Below are positions 21,377-31,552 of a stretch of DNA of 64,000 bases, in pieces. Made by a program: the position numbers and the translations under genes. This DNA is from Spiractinospora alimapuensis. GTDB taxonomy: Bacteria; Actinomycetota; Actinomycetes; Streptosporangiales; Streptosporangiaceae. The stretch covers positions 4,922,010-4,986,009 of the forward strand of contig NZ_CP072467.1 of NCBI RefSeq assembly GCF_018437505.1, in the 5' to 3' direction. A model generated the notes under the pieces. That model saw nothing but the letters and a program-made list of their open reading frames with translations, was not told the DNA's origin and made no database searches. Each line of letters opens with the position of its first letter. Position 1 is the first letter of the stretch.

Positions 21377-23143
21377 ATGACCGAACAGATGACCGGAGCC
21401 CAGGCGCTCATCAGGTCGCTGGAGCGTGTCGGTGTCGACGTGGTGTTCGGGATCCCCGGAGGGACCATTCTCCCGGCCTACGACCCCCTTCTGGACTCCG
21501 GCAAGGTACGCCACATCCTCATGCGCCACGAGCAGGGCGCCGGACACGCGGCGGAGGGGTACGCCTACGCCACGGGCCGTCCGGGTGTGTGCATGGCCAC
21601 GAGCGGCCCCGGTGCGACGAACCTCGTCACGGCGCTGGCCGACGCCCACATGGACTCCGTCCCCATGGTCGCGATCACCGGACAGGTGACGACACCTCTC
21701 ATCGGCACGGACGGGTTCCAGGAAGCCGACATCTGCGGCATCTCCATGCCGATCACGAAGCACAACTTCATGGTGCGCGACGCGGCGGACATCCCGCGTA
21801 CCGTCGCCGAGGCCTTCCACATCGCCTCAACCGGGCGCCCCGGGCCGGTCCTCGTCGACATCCCCAAGGACCTCCTGCAGACCACGACACCGTTCGCCTG
21901 GCCGCAGAGCATCGACCTGCCGGGCTACCGCCCGGTCACCCGCCCCCACGGCAAGCAGGTGCGCGAGGCCGCGCGGCTGATCGCCGAGGCACAGCGCCCC
22001 GTCCTGTACGTCGGCGGCGGAGTCCTGAAGGCCGGCGCCTCGAGCGAGCTCATGATGCTGGCCGAGGTCACCGGCGCGCCCGTCGTCACCACCCTGATGG
22101 CGCGGGGCGCGTTCCCCGACACCCACCCGCAACACGTGGGCATGCCGGGTATGCACGGGACCGTGTCGGCCGTTGGGGCACTCCAGCGCGCCGACCTCGT
22201 GGTCGCCCTCGGCGCCCGGTTCGACGACCGGGTGACGGGCAAGCTGACCAGCTTCGCCCCCGACGCGACCGTGGTGCACGCCGACATCGACCCGGCGGAG
22301 ATCTCCAAGAACCGGCACGCCGACGTCCCCATCGTGGGCGACTGCCGCGAGGTCATCGGCGACCTGGTGGTGGCCGTGCGCGCGGACCAGGCCGAGGGCC
22401 GCGTCGGAGACTACGCCGCCTGGTGGTCCCAGTTGGACCGGCTGCGCGAGGTCTACCCGCTCGGATACCAGGAACCCGAGGACGGCACCCTCGCCCCGCA
22501 GCACGTGATCAAGCGGCTCGGGGAGATCGCCGGCCCCGAGACCACGTTCACCGCCGGTGTGGGTCAGCACCAGATGTGGGCCGCGCAGTTCATCAACTAC
22601 GAGCGCCCGGGGTCGTTCATGAACTCCGGCGGCGCCGGCACCATGGGCTTCTCCGTGCCCGCCGCCCTGGGCGCCAAGATGGGCGACCCGGACCGCACCG
22701 TGTGGGCGATCGACGGCGACGGCTGCTTCCAGATGACCAACCAGGAGCTCGCGACCTGCGCCATCGAGGGCATCCCCATCAAGGTCGCCGTGATCAACAA
22801 CGGCAGCCTGGGCATGGTTCGCCAGTGGCAGACCCTGTACTACGACGAGCGCTACTCCAACACCGACCTGCACACCTCCCCGCAGCCCGCGACGTCCGCC
22901 ACACGGATTCCGGACTTCGTGAAGCTCGCCGAGGCGTACGGTTGTGTGGGGCTGCGTTGCGAGCGCGCCGAAGACGTCGACACGACGATCGAGAAGGCCA
23001 TGAGCATCAACGACGCCCCCGTCGTCGTGGACTTCACCGTGCACCACAACTCCATGGTCTGGCCCATGGTCGGACCGGGAACCAGCAACGACGACATCCA
23101 GTACGCGCGCGACATGGCGCCGCAGTGGGACGACGAGGAGTAG
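21377..23143 (+). CDS. ilvB: Acetolactate synthase large subunit
   Basis: IlvB joins pyruvate to a second pyruvate or to 2-oxobutyrate with thiamine diphosphate, the first common step to Val, Leu and Ile. At 588 residues it is full length. Motifs include [15 protein letters not shown] with the catalytic-type glutamate in [15 protein letters not shown], a central FAD-binding domain ([14 protein letters not shown]) and the ThDP-binding [14 protein letters not shown]...[15 protein letters not shown] 21377 follows AAGGA at 21366-21370. It is controlled by the upstream attenuator, and ilvN begins 13 bases after its stop. Confidence 0.97.
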   Translation: MTEQMTGAQALIRSLERVGVDVVFGIPGGTILPAYDPLLDSGKVRHILMRHEQGAGHAAEGYAYATGRPGVCMATSGPGATNLVTALADAHMDSVPMVAITGQVTTPLIGTDGFQEADICGISMPITKHNFMVRDAADIPRTVAEAFHIASTGRPGPVLVDIPKDLLQTTTPFAWPQSIDLPGYRPVTRPHGKQVREAARLIAEAQRPVLYVGGGVLKAGASSELMMLAEVTGAPVVTTLMARGAFPDTHPQHVGMPGMHGTVSAVGALQRADLVVALGARFDDRVTGKLTSFAPDATVVHADIDPAEISKNRHADVPIVGDCREVIGDLVVAVRADQAEGRVGDYAAWWSQLDRLREVYPLGYQEPEDGTLAPQHVIKRLGEIAGPETTFTAGVGQHQMWAAQFINYERPGSFMNSGGAGTMGFSVPAALGAKMGDPDRTVWAIDGDGCFQMTNQELATCAIEGIPIKVAVINNGSLGMVRQWQTLYYDERYSNTDLHTSPQPATSATRIPDFVKLAEAYGCVGLRCERAEDVDTTIEKAMSINDAPVVVDFTVHHNSMVWPMVGPGTSNDDIQYARDMAPQWDDEE

Positions 23144-23155
23144 GCGGGTAACGCG

Positions 23156-23680
23156 ATGAGTCTGCACACGCTGTCTGTCCTGGTGGAGGACAAGCCGGGC
23201 GTGCTCGCCCGCGCATCGGCCCTGTTCTCCCGACGCGGCTTCAACATTCACTCCCTCGCGGTGGGACCCACCGAGTACGAGGGACTGTCCCGAATGACGA
23301 TCGAGGTCAACTGCGACAGGCACCCCCTGGAGCAGGTCACCAAGCAGCTCAACAAGCTGGTGAACGTCATCAAGATTGTCGAGATGGACCCCCAGTCCTC
23401 GGTGCGCCGGGAACTGCTGCTCGTCAAGGTGAAGTGCGACGCCACCAACCGTGGCCAAGTGCTCGACCTCGCGCAGTTGTTCCGCGCCGAGGTGATCGAC
23501 GTACACCCCGACGTGGTGGTCATCGAAGTCACCGGTGATCCCGAGAAGCTGGCCGCCCTCATCCACAACCTCGAGCCCTACGGGATCAAGGAGATGGTGA
23601 AGTCTGGGTTGGTTGCCCTGGGTCGAGGCCCACGGTCAATCGCGGACCGGTCGCTGCGGGCGCTTGATCGCACCGCCTAG
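23156..23680 (+). CDS. ilvN: Acetolactate synthase regulatory subunit
   Basis: IlvN binds valine and imposes feedback inhibition on IlvB. The 174-residue protein has the N-terminal ACT domain (LSVLVEDKPGVLARASALFSRRGFNI) and the C-terminal ALS_ss_C domain containing DVHPDVVVIEVTG. It ends in a short Arg-rich tail. The start ATG 23156 is 13 bases downstream of the ilvB stop, so the two subunits should be made from one message, with ilvC next. Confidence 0.96.
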   Translation: MSLHTLSVLVEDKPGVLARASALFSRRGFNIHSLAVGPTEYEGLSRMTIEVNCDRHPLEQVTKQLNKLVNVIKIVEMDPQSSVRRELLLVKVKCDATNRGQVLDLAQLFRAEVIDVHPDVVVIEVTGDPEKLAALIHNLEPYGIKEMVKSGLVALGRGPRSIADRSLRALDRTA

Positions 23681-23738
23681 CTCGGTGCGGCGCCGACAGT
23701 CACACACACCAAACAGTTGAGCAAGGAGCACAGCCACA

Positions 23739-24734
<996 letters not shown>

Positions 24735-24765
24735 CACGCGTCACGGCACCGCGATTCGCCCGTGT

Positions 24766-24796
24766 GGGCCCCGGCACAGTTCGCTGTCCGGGGCCC
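24766..24796 (+). terminator. Terminator after ilvC
   Basis: The GGGCCCCGG arm pairs with CCGGGGCCC, with a single bulged C and an inner helix closed by a TTCG tetraloop. It ends the ilvBNC transcript, so serA needs its own promoter; a possible -10 TACACT lies at 24896-24901. Confidence 0.75.
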
Positions 24797-24986
24797 AACG
24801 CGTTCCCCGCACGGGCCGGGGTATCGGACGGCCTGCTGACCAGCGCCGAGCGGGGCAATTCCGCCCCTGTGCCGGTCAGGGGCCCGGCCAGGAACTACAC
24901 TCGTGCAGGTCGTGTCCCACACAGGGGCTGGACACTCGCCACGCGGTCGTGTGGCGAGCCGTCTCACTCGTAATCGAGGACTGGTT

Positions 24987-26573
24987 GTGTCAAAGCCTGT
25001 AGTTCTGATCGCGGAAGAACTGTCCCCAGCCGGCATCGCACTTCTTGAGAAGGACTTCGACGTCCGGTCGACTGACGGGTCGAACCGATCCGCTCTGCTT
25101 CCCGCCCTGGCCGACGCTGACGCCGTCATCGTGCGCAGCGCCACGAAGATCGACGCCGAGGCCTTGGCGTCCGCACCCAAGCTCAAGGTCGTGGCCCGCG
25201 CGGGGGTCGGACTGGACAACGTCGACGTCGACGCCGCTACCAAGGTCGGCGTCCTCGTGGTCAACGCCCCCACCTCCAACATCATCAGCGCGGCGGAGCA
25301 GGCCATCAACCTGCTGCTGGCCAGCGCCCGCCACACCGCGCCCGCGCACAACGCGCTGGTCAACGGCGAGTGGAAGCGGTCGAAGTACACCGGGGTGGAG
25401 CTCTTCGACAAGACCATCGGCATCGTCGGCCTCGGCCGCATCGGTGTACTGGTGGCGCAGCGCCTCGCGGCGTTCGGGACCAAGATCCTGGCCTACGACC
25501 CCTTCGTCCAGCCACCCCGGGCCGCCCAGCTCGGCGTGGAGCTGGTGACCCTGGACGAGCTGCTGCGACGCAGTGACTTCATCACGGTCCACCTGCCCAA
25601 GAACAAGGACACGATCGGGCTCATCGGAGACGAGGCCCTGTCCAAGGTGAAGCCGAACGTGCGGATCGTCAACGCCGCCCGTGGCGGCATCGTGGACGAG
25701 GCCGCACTCGCCCGGGCGATCGACGACGGCCGGGTGGCCGGCGCGGGCATCGACGTGTTCGCGAAGGAGCCCTGCACCGACAGCCCCCTGTTCGGCTACG
25801 AGAACGTCGTCGTGGCGCCGCACCTGGGCGCGAGCACCCAGGAGGCGCAGGAGAAGGCCGGCACCCAGGTGGCGGAGTCGGTGCGCCTCGCCCTGCTGGG
25901 CGAGTTCGTGCCCGACGCCGTGAACGTCCAGGGTGGTGCGGTCGCCGAGGACATCAAGCCGATGATGCCGCTGGCGGAGAAGCTCGGCCGGATCTTCACG
26001 GGTCTCGCCGCCGGGCCCGTCACCCGCATCGACGTCGAGGTACGCGGCGAGATCGCCCAGCACGACGTCAAGGTCCTGGAGCTGTCGGCGCTGAAGGGCG
26101 CGTTCGAGGGCGCGGTCGAGGAGTCGGTGACGTTCGTCAACGCCCCGCTGCTCGCCAAGGAGCGCGGCGTCGAGGTCAACCTCGTCACCAGTGACGACAC
26201 CTCCGACTGGCGCAGTCTGATCCAGGTGCACGGGATCCTGTCCAGCGGGCAGAAGGTCTCGGTGTCCGGCACCCTGTCCGGCCCGCGCCAGGTGGAGCGG
26301 GTGGTCGAGGTGAACGGCTACAGCGTGGAGCTGGAGGTCGCCGAGCACATGGCCTTCTACTCCTACGAGGACCGGCCCGGGATCGTCGGCATCGTCGGAC
26401 GGATTCTCGGCGACAGGCAGGTCAACATCGCCGGGATGCAGGTCAGCCGGGACAAGCAAGGCGGCAAGGCGCTCATCATCCTCACCGTGGACTCCCGGAT
26501 CCCCGCGGGCACGCTGGAGGAGATCTCCTCCGAGATCGGCGCCGAGGACACCCGCATGGTGGACCTCGACTGA
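24987..26573 (+). CDS. serA: D-3-phosphoglycerate dehydrogenase
   Basis: SerA oxidises 3-phosphoglycerate to begin serine synthesis. The 528-residue long form has the N-terminal catalytic and NAD domain (VGLGRIGVLVAQRLAAFG), the catalytic segment NAARGGIVDE, the EP pair in AKEPC and the His in VAPHLGAST. An intervening ASB domain and a C-terminal ACT domain (EDRPGIVGIVGRILGDRQVNI) follow, the latter expected to bind serine. GTG 24987 was chosen because GAGGA lies eight bases upstream. A strong hairpin with T-run follows. Confidence 0.97.
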   Translation: MSKPVVLIAEELSPAGIALLEKDFDVRSTDGSNRSALLPALADADAVIVRSATKIDAEALASAPKLKVVARAGVGLDNVDVDAATKVGVLVVNAPTSNIISAAEQAINLLLASARHTAPAHNALVNGEWKRSKYTGVELFDKTIGIVGLGRIGVLVAQRLAAFGTKILAYDPFVQPPRAAQLGVELVTLDELLRRSDFITVHLPKNKDTIGLIGDEALSKVKPNVRIVNAARGGIVDEAALARAIDDGRVAGAGIDVFAKEPCTDSPLFGYENVVVAPHLGASTQEAQEKAGTQVAESVRLALLGEFVPDAVNVQGGAVAEDIKPMMPLAEKLGRIFTGLAAGPVTRIDVEVRGEIAQHDVKVLELSALKGAFEGAVEESVTFVNAPLLAKERGVEVNLVTSDDTSDWRSLIQVHGILSSGQKVSVSGTLSGPRQVERVVEVNGYSVELEVAEHMAFYSYEDRPGIVGIVGRILGDRQVNIAGMQVSRDKQGGKALIILTVDSRIPAGTLEEISSEIGAEDTRMVDLD

Positions 26574-26596
26574 TCCCTCGCCCACGTCGAGCGAAC

Positions 26597-26645
26597 GGGG
26601 ACCGGCCGCGCACCCACGGGGCGCCGCGGCCGGTCCCCCTTTTTT
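26597..26645 (+). terminator. Terminator after serA
   Basis: A 14-bp perfect stem (GGGGACCGGCCGCG and its complement) with a 14-base loop is followed by a run of six Ts, the clearest intrinsic terminator in this region. Confidence 0.88.
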
Positions 26646-27054
26646 CCGCGTTGGCGAGCACGCTTCGGGGCCCCGAGTTCGGCGCTCCGTGCGCCTGGTT
26701 GGCACTGCGTTCGGCGAGAACGGCGGCGAGACACGGTGTCCCGCCTCGCCCGGAGTTCGCCTGACGATCTGGAGACGTCGTGACCGACCCAACGTCGGAA
26801 CTCGCTCGCCAACAACTTTGCCGTCCGATATTCTGAGGTCCTAGCAAATGGTCGACGGGACCACCGAAGACCATGGCGTTCTTCGTGCGGCCGCTCCCAC
26901 TCGGTCGACGGCACGACACGATCCGGTAAGGCGATCCCACCGGCCACGCCACCTTCATCGCTTGGACTCACCGCTTCTGTGTGTCCGCCAAGGGGACTGC
27001 GGCGAGTCTGACACCGAACTCACCCGTGCGCAGTACACCCGAACGAGGATCGCC
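26646..27054. other. Intergenic, serA to leuB (left part)
   Basis: No gene is recognised. There is an AT-richer patch around 26810-26850 with TATTCT (26825-26830) that could be a -10 box. Open frames here on either strand have no conserved features. Confidence 0.35.
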
Positions 27055-27162
27055 ATGCACGAAGAGACAGACCCACAGCCCGTCGAGCCCGAGGACGAGG
27101 CGACGCACGCCCTGCAGAGGGCGCTGGACCGGCGCGACAACGGCGGCCCCACGGGGCTGTGA
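27055..27162 (+). CDS. Possible small acidic protein (35 codons)
   Basis: The frame begins MHEETDPQPVEPEDEATHAL and ends DRRDNGGPTGL. GAGGA lies six bases before the ATG and the product is strongly acidic at its N-terminus, unlike random GC-rich frames. No homologue is recognised. It may be a genuine small protein ahead of leuB or a chance frame. Confidence 0.3.
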   Translation: MHEETDPQPVEPEDEATHALQRALDRRDNGGPTGL

Positions 27163-27372
27163 CCCGTGCGCCGCGGCGCCGTTGCGCGTAGCGGACCGAG
27201 CGTCCAGGACCGATCGAACGCGTCGAGGTTCGGGGCGTCACCCCGGACCTCCGCCTGATCCGTCCCTACCCCCACCCCACCCGCCCGGTGGTGTGCAATG
27301 ATTTCCGTGGTCTCTCATGTTCGTCATGCGCGGGGCCACACCACACCGGCACAAGAGAAGTCACGAGGAAGC

Positions 27373-28437
27373 ATGGTCGCGCGATCGATAAATCTTGCCG
27401 TCATCCCCGGCGACGGCATTGGCTCAGAGGTCGTCGCGGAGGGCCTCAAGGTCCTCTCAGCGGTGGCGCCTCGCCATCAGCTCACGGTGGAGACGACCAC
27501 CTATGAGCTGGGGGCGAAGCGCTGGCACGAGACCGGCGAGACGCTTCCCGACTCCGTCGAGGCCGAGCTGCGCCAGCACGACGCCCTGTTCCTGGGCGCC
27601 GTCGGCGACCCCTCCGTTCCCAGCGGTGTCCTGGAGCGGGGTCTGTTGCTGCGACTGCGCTTCAACTTCGCGCACTACGTGAACCTGCGCCCGGTGCGGC
27701 TCTACCCCGGGGTGTCCACCCCGCTGGCCGACGTCGCCCCCGAGGACCTCAACATGCTCGTCGTCCGGGAGGGCACCGAAGGCCCTTACGCCGGTATGGG
27801 CGGCGTCATCCGCAAGGGCACCCCCGACGAGATCGCGACCCAGGACAGTGTGAACACCCGCTTCGGGATCGAGCGTGTGGTCCGCTACGCCTTCGCCAAG
27901 GCCGCCGAGCGCCCGCGCAAGAAGCTCACCCTGGTGCACAAGGACAACGTGCTCACCTTCGCCGGTGAGCTGTGGCAGCGGGTCGTGCGCGAGGTGGGGG
28001 CGGAGTACCCGCAGGTGACCACCGACTACCTGCACGTCGACGCCGCCACCATGTTCTTCGTCTCCGACCCCGCCCGGTTCGACGTGATCGTCACCGACAA
28101 CCTGTTCGGCGACATCATCACCGACCTCGGCGCCGCCGTGGCCGGTGGCATCGGCCTGGCCGCCAGCGGGAACATCAACCCGTCCAACGAGGCGCCCAGC
28201 ATGTTCGAACCGGTGCACGGCTCGGCCCCCGACATCGCCGGCAAGGGCCTCGCCGACCCCACCGCGACGATCCTCTCCCTGTCGCTGATGCTCGACCACC
28301 TGGGACTCGGCGACGCCGCACGGCAGGTCGAGGCCGCGGTCAGCGAGGACCTCGAGGTCCGCGCGAAGGAGAGCGGGACCCGCGGCACCACCCAGGTCGG
28401 CGACGACATCGCCCAGCGAGTAGCCCAGCAGGGCTGA
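27373..28437 (+). CDS. leuB: 3-isopropylmalate dehydrogenase
   Basis: LeuB oxidatively decarboxylates 3-isopropylmalate in leucine synthesis. The 354-residue protein starts [15 protein letters not shown] and has substrate-site arginines in [35 protein letters not shown], the Lys/Asp metal site in [10 protein letters not shown] and [20 protein letters not shown], and the NAD site [10 protein letters not shown]. The start was set at ATG 27373, with GAGGAAG just upstream; the frame is also open back to ATG 27298. CimA (31.5 kb), LeuCD (39.5 kb) and IlvE complete the pathway context. Confidence 0.96.
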   Translation: MVARSINLAVIPGDGIGSEVVAEGLKVLSAVAPRHQLTVETTTYELGAKRWHETGETLPDSVEAELRQHDALFLGAVGDPSVPSGVLERGLLLRLRFNFAHYVNLRPVRLYPGVSTPLADVAPEDLNMLVVREGTEGPYAGMGGVIRKGTPDEIATQDSVNTRFGIERVVRYAFAKAAERPRKKLTLVHKDNVLTFAGELWQRVVREVGAEYPQVTTDYLHVDAATMFFVSDPARFDVIVTDNLFGDIITDLGAAVAGGIGLAASGNINPSNEAPSMFEPVHGSAPDIAGKGLADPTATILSLSLMLDHLGLGDAARQVEAAVSEDLEVRAKESGTRGTTQVGDDIAQRVAQQG

Positions 28438-28516
28438 GCCGATCCGTCTCAGCCCTGCTGCTCACCGATGCCCACAGCATTGAGAGGCGCGGCTGGGACG
28501 GCCGACACCCCGACCG

Positions 28517-28544
28517 GACGGGCGCGCCCCATGGCGCGCCCGTC
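28517..28544 (+). terminator. Terminator after leuB
   Basis: A perfect 12-bp stem GACGGGCGCGCC with the loop CCAT lies 80 bases after the leuB stop and upstream of ilvE. No T-run is present. Confidence 0.65.
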
Positions 28545-28631
28545 GTCGTGTCTGGCGAGGGTCGTGTCCGTCCGTCACACTTGTTCGCGGGCCGGCAGCG
28601 CGGTTGGCCCGCAGTAGCCGAGAGGACCGTA

Positions 28632-29750
28632 ATGAGCAACGACACCACCACAAGCGGATTGACGTTCGACATCCAGCCCTCGTCCGCGCGGCGGACCCCG
28701 CAGGAACGAGCGGCCCTGTTGGAGAGTCCCGGCTTCGGCTCCGTGTTCACCGACCACATGGTCACCATCCGGTACTCCGAGGAGAAGGGCTGGCACGACG
28801 CCCGCCTCGAGGCCTACGCGCCCTTGAGCCTCGATCCCGCGACCTCATCCCTGCACTACGCCCAGGAGATCTTCGAGGGGCTCAAGGCCTACCACCACCC
28901 GGACGGCCGAGTGGTCTGCTTCCGGCCGGAGGCGAACGCCGCCCGGTTCAACCGCAGCGCCGTGCGGATGGCGATGCCGGAACTGCCCGAGGACCTGTTC
29001 CTGAAGTCCATCGAGCTGATCATCGAGCACGACGCCGACTGGGTCCCCACCAAGGAGGGGCACAGTCTCTACCTGCGGCCCTTCATGATCTCCACCGACA
29101 TCGGGCTCGGCGTCAACAACCCGTCGCGGACCTACCTCTACATCCTGATCGCCTCCCCGGCCGCGTCCTACTTCAGCGGCGGCGTGAGCCCGGTTTCGGT
29201 GTGGCTGAGCGAGGACTACACCCGCGCCGCCCCCGGCGGGACCGGTGAGGCCAAGTTCGCCGGGAACTACGCCGCGAGCTTCCGCGCCCAGGCTCAGGCG
29301 GTGGAGAAGGGGTGCGACCAGGTGGTCTGGCTCGACGCCTCCGAGCACCGATGGGTCGAGGAGATGGGCGGGATGAACCTGTTCTTCGTGTTCGGTTCCG
29401 GCGACGACGCTCGTGTGCTGACCCCCGCGCTCACCGGCACCCTGCTGCCGGGCGTCACCCGTGACTCCGTGCTGCGACTCGCCCCCGAGATGGGTGTCCC
29501 CGCGGAGGAGGGCCGTATCTCCGTGGAGGAGTGGCGGTCCGCCGCCGCCAGCGGCGACCTCACCGAGGTGTTCGCCTGCGGGACCGCCGCCGTCATCACG
29601 CCCGTGGGCCGGGTCGCCAGTCCCCACGGCGAGTTCGTGATCGGCGACGGAAAGGCCGGCCCCGTCACGATGCGCCTGCGCGAGGAACTCGTCGGGATCC
29701 AGTACGGCGAGCGCCCCGACCCCTTCGGGTGGATTCGCCCCATGCGCTGA
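28632..29750 (+). CDS. ilvE: Branched-chain amino acid aminotransferase
   Basis: IlvE transaminates the 2-oxo acids to Val, Leu and Ile using PLP. The 372-residue class IV enzyme has the PLP lysine in GGTGEAKFAGNYAAS, the EMGGMNLFFVF segment and the phosphate-binding region ACGTAAVITPVG. The N-terminal SLHYAQEIFEGLKAYHHPDG is diagnostic of the subgroup. ATG 28632 follows GAGAGGA by about seven bases. It is separated from leuB by a hairpin and likely has its own promoter. Confidence 0.96.
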   Translation: MSNDTTTSGLTFDIQPSSARRTPQERAALLESPGFGSVFTDHMVTIRYSEEKGWHDARLEAYAPLSLDPATSSLHYAQEIFEGLKAYHHPDGRVVCFRPEANAARFNRSAVRMAMPELPEDLFLKSIELIIEHDADWVPTKEGHSLYLRPFMISTDIGLGVNNPSRTYLYILIASPAASYFSGGVSPVSVWLSEDYTRAAPGGTGEAKFAGNYAASFRAQAQAVEKGCDQVVWLDASEHRWVEEMGGMNLFFVFGSGDDARVLTPALTGTLLPGVTRDSVLRLAPEMGVPAEEGRISVEEWRSAAASGDLTEVFACGTAAVITPVGRVASPHGEFVIGDGKAGPVTMRLREELVGIQYGERPDPFGWIRPMR

Positions 29751-29869
29751 GCCCCACCAAGCGATCCCAACGGGCCCCGGACCCAGATTTGACCCGCTCA
29801 TGACCATAGGACCGGGGCCCATCGGGCAGCCCACCATTGACGTGTGTCCTCTGACGGGTGGAGACCGCA

Positions 29870-30715
29870 ATGGTGGGAATCACGGCGCCGCCGGCGCACC
29901 AGATCGAGCTGGACGGTGCGGAGAACGTCCGCGACATCGGCGGGTACCCGACGCTCAGCGGGATGCGGATACGCCAGGAAACCGTCTACCGGGGCGACGC
30001 GCTGAACGAGCTCTCCCACTCCGACGTCAAACGACTGTCCCGGCTGGGGCTGAAGAGCGTGATCGACCTCCGCTCCGACGAGGAGTGGGAGATCAACGGG
30101 CCCGATATCCTCCCCGCCGCCGTGGAGGTCCACCGGGTGCCGATCAGGCTCGGCGACGTGGCGGCCTTCTACGCGCTGATCGACGGTGGCGACACCGAGG
30201 CACAGCGCGAAGCCCTGGGGCCGGGCCGTGCGGAACAGGTCATGCTGGCGATGTACCGAGGCTTCGTCACCGAACGCCTCCATCGCATCCAGTTCGGCGA
30301 GGCCTTCCGCCTCCTCGCCGACGAGAACAACCTTCCCGCCCTCGTCCACTCCACCGCCGGCAGCGACCGGGTGGGATGGTTCTTCGCCGTCGTGATGAGC
30401 GTCCTCGGCGTCCAACGTGACCTGATCGTCCGCGACTACCTCATCAGCAACGACATGCACCAGCACTCCTACGAGCTCCTCTACCGTGGCCTCGCCGACA
30501 GCGGCCGCATGAAGGAGCCCTTCCTCCTCCGCCCCGTCCTCCGCCAAAGCCAGGAGTACCTCCGCGCCGGCTTCGAAGCCACCGAACGCCGCTACAACGG
30601 CGTCTCCCAGTACATCCGCAACGGCTTCGACCTCGACGACGGCCGCATCCTCAAACTCCGCCAGCTCCTGTTGGAACCCGACCCCGGCCAGATGCGGCCC
30701 CGACTGGTGAAGTGA
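29870..30715 (+). CDS. Tyrosine-phosphatase-like protein with catalytic Cys replaced by Ser
   Basis: The 281-residue protein belongs to the actinobacterial Y_phosphatase3 type: the N-terminal NVRDIGGYPT, VYRGDALNELS and VIDLRSDEEW are typical. The P-loop, normally HCxxGKDRTGW, reads HSTAGSDRVGW. Ser161 (codon TCC at 30350-30352) replaces the nucleophilic Cys and Ser165 replaces the Lys, while Arg167 remains. Classical cysteine-dependent catalysis should therefore be lost. A binding or scaffolding role as a pseudophosphatase is inferred. ATG 29870 was chosen because GGAG precedes it by eight bases; GTG 29858 is also open. CRISPR array 2 follows. Confidence 0.85.
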   Translation: MVGITAPPAHQIELDGAENVRDIGGYPTLSGMRIRQETVYRGDALNELSHSDVKRLSRLGLKSVIDLRSDEEWEINGPDILPAAVEVHRVPIRLGDVAAFYALIDGGDTEAQREALGPGRAEQVMLAMYRGFVTERLHRIQFGEAFRLLADENNLPALVHSTAGSDRVGWFFAVVMSVLGVQRDLIVRDYLISNDMHQHSYELLYRGLADSGRMKEPFLLRPVLRQSQEYLRAGFEATERRYNGVSQYIRNGFDLDDGRILKLRQLLLEPDPGQMRPRLVK

Positions 30716-30925
30716 CGGGGGACGACCCGCCGGAGGTGGACCCTTCGTGGACATAAGCTGTCCGAGCTTCGGTGCCGCCTCTCCACGGGCTGGATCGTGC
30801 GGTGCGGTGGGTCACCGAGTTCCCGATTCCCGCATCAGTGGATCACCGGCAATGGTGAGCGTCTCCTGGGTCACCTACGATGGCGGCGCGGGACTCCCGT
30901 TTCCGCACCTGAACAGAACAAGAAA
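30716..30925. other. Intergenic before CRISPR array 2
   Basis: No gene or hairpin recognised. The right end grades into the conserved CRISPR leader. Confidence 0.35.
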
Positions 30926-30999
30926 TGTCCGATATGCCGGAATTTCGAGAAGTGAAGAAATTCGACACTTTCCAGTGGTAAACATGCTGTTCGGGGAGT
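30926..30999 (+). promoter_or_regulatory. CRISPR leader of array 2
   Basis: It contains AATTTCGAGAAGTGA, AATTCG, CACTT, CCAGTGGTAAA and CTGTTCGG in the same order as the leaders of arrays 1 and 3. It abuts the first repeat at 31000. Confidence 0.72.
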
Positions 31000-31331
31000 G
31001 TCGCTTCCCCGCGCGCGGGGATGGTCCTGCATGACGGGATGACGGGATGAGGCTTATTTCGTCGCTTCCCCGCGCGCGGGGATGGTCCCACGCCGTCCGT
31101 GCATTCCTTTCCAGGGAAACTGTCGCTTCCCCGCGCGCGGGGATGGTCCTCGGGTGACGGTCTCGACCTCGGTCGGGTGGTGTCGCTTCCCCGCACGCGG
31201 GGATGGTCCCCCCGGAAAGCTCCTGTTATAGGGGGCGGACACGTCGCTTCCCCGCGCGCGGGGAAGGTCCCTTCCGCGACGTCGCCGGCGGCGCACCACC
31301 GGGGTTGCTTCCCCGCGTGCGGGATTGGGGT
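31000..31331 (+). CRISPR. Type I-E-like CRISPR array 2 (6 repeats, 5 spacers)
   Basis: Repeats of 28 nt start at 31000, 31061, 31122, 31182, 31243 and 31304; spacers are 33 nt except the third (32 nt). The repeat begins GTCGCTT, has the core CCCCGCGCGCGGGG and ends ATGGTCC. The fourth repeat has CGCACG in the core, the fifth has GGAAGG instead of GGATGG, and the sixth is clearly decayed. The subfamily differs from array 1 at positions 4-6. The array ends 60 bp before the -10 box of the cimA leader transcript. Confidence 0.93.
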
Positions 31332-31391
31332 CGGACTGGGGGATGCTCTGAGTGTTCTGGTGAACGCCCGACGTGGTCAGGGGGTGTGTGG

Positions 31392-31397
31392 CATACT
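31392..31397 (+). promoter_or_regulatory. -10 box of the cimA leader transcript
   Basis: CATACT lies seven bases before the GTG of the leader peptide, the same spacing as in the ilvB leader. A -35 box is not obvious. Confidence 0.45.
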
Positions 31398-31404
31398 GGT
31401 TGAC

Positions 31405-31446
31405 GTGCCGTCTTCGGTGATCATTATTCCGAGGCGCGCTGGTTAA
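31405..31446 (+). CDS. cimA leader peptide (13 codons)
   Basis: The frame reads MPSSVIIIPRRAG then stop. Val-Ile-Ile-Ile codons (31417-31428) are placed to sense isoleucine supply, the end product of the citramalate route. The GTG start lacks a ribosome site and lies seven bases from a -10 box, so translation is probably leaderless. Confidence 0.72.
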   Translation: MPSSVIIIPRRAG

Positions 31447-31499
31447 CCGGACCTCACCAGCGCGCTGACCTCTCGTGTCCACGAGGGGTCTCTTTTTTT
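31434..31499 (+). terminator. cimA attenuator
   Basis: A perfect 10-bp hairpin, GCGCGCTGGT (31434-31443) with ACCAGCGCGC (31456-31465), overlaps the leader-peptide stop. It is followed by a 10-bp terminator, GACCTCTCGT (31467-31476) with ACGAGGGGTC (31481-31490, one G-T pair), and seven Ts (31493-31499). GGACCTC at 31449-31455 can pair with the 3' terminator arm, giving an alternative fold. The order of leader peptide, hairpin and terminator is that of a classical attenuator. Confidence 0.75.
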
Positions 31500-31552
31500 G
31501 CGCTGGTGCGGCCGATGACACGACCGCGACATCCAACCAAAGGACACCGGGC

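Noticed and set aside
27298-27372. Attenuator leader peptide before leuB
   Set aside because: The short frame there (MISVVSHV...) has no leucine codons, is in frame with leuB, and has no T-tailed hairpin after it.
31475-31552. Upstream GTG extension of cimA
   Set aside because: The GTG lies in the terminator stem; ATG 31553 has AAGGA and begins the conserved domain.
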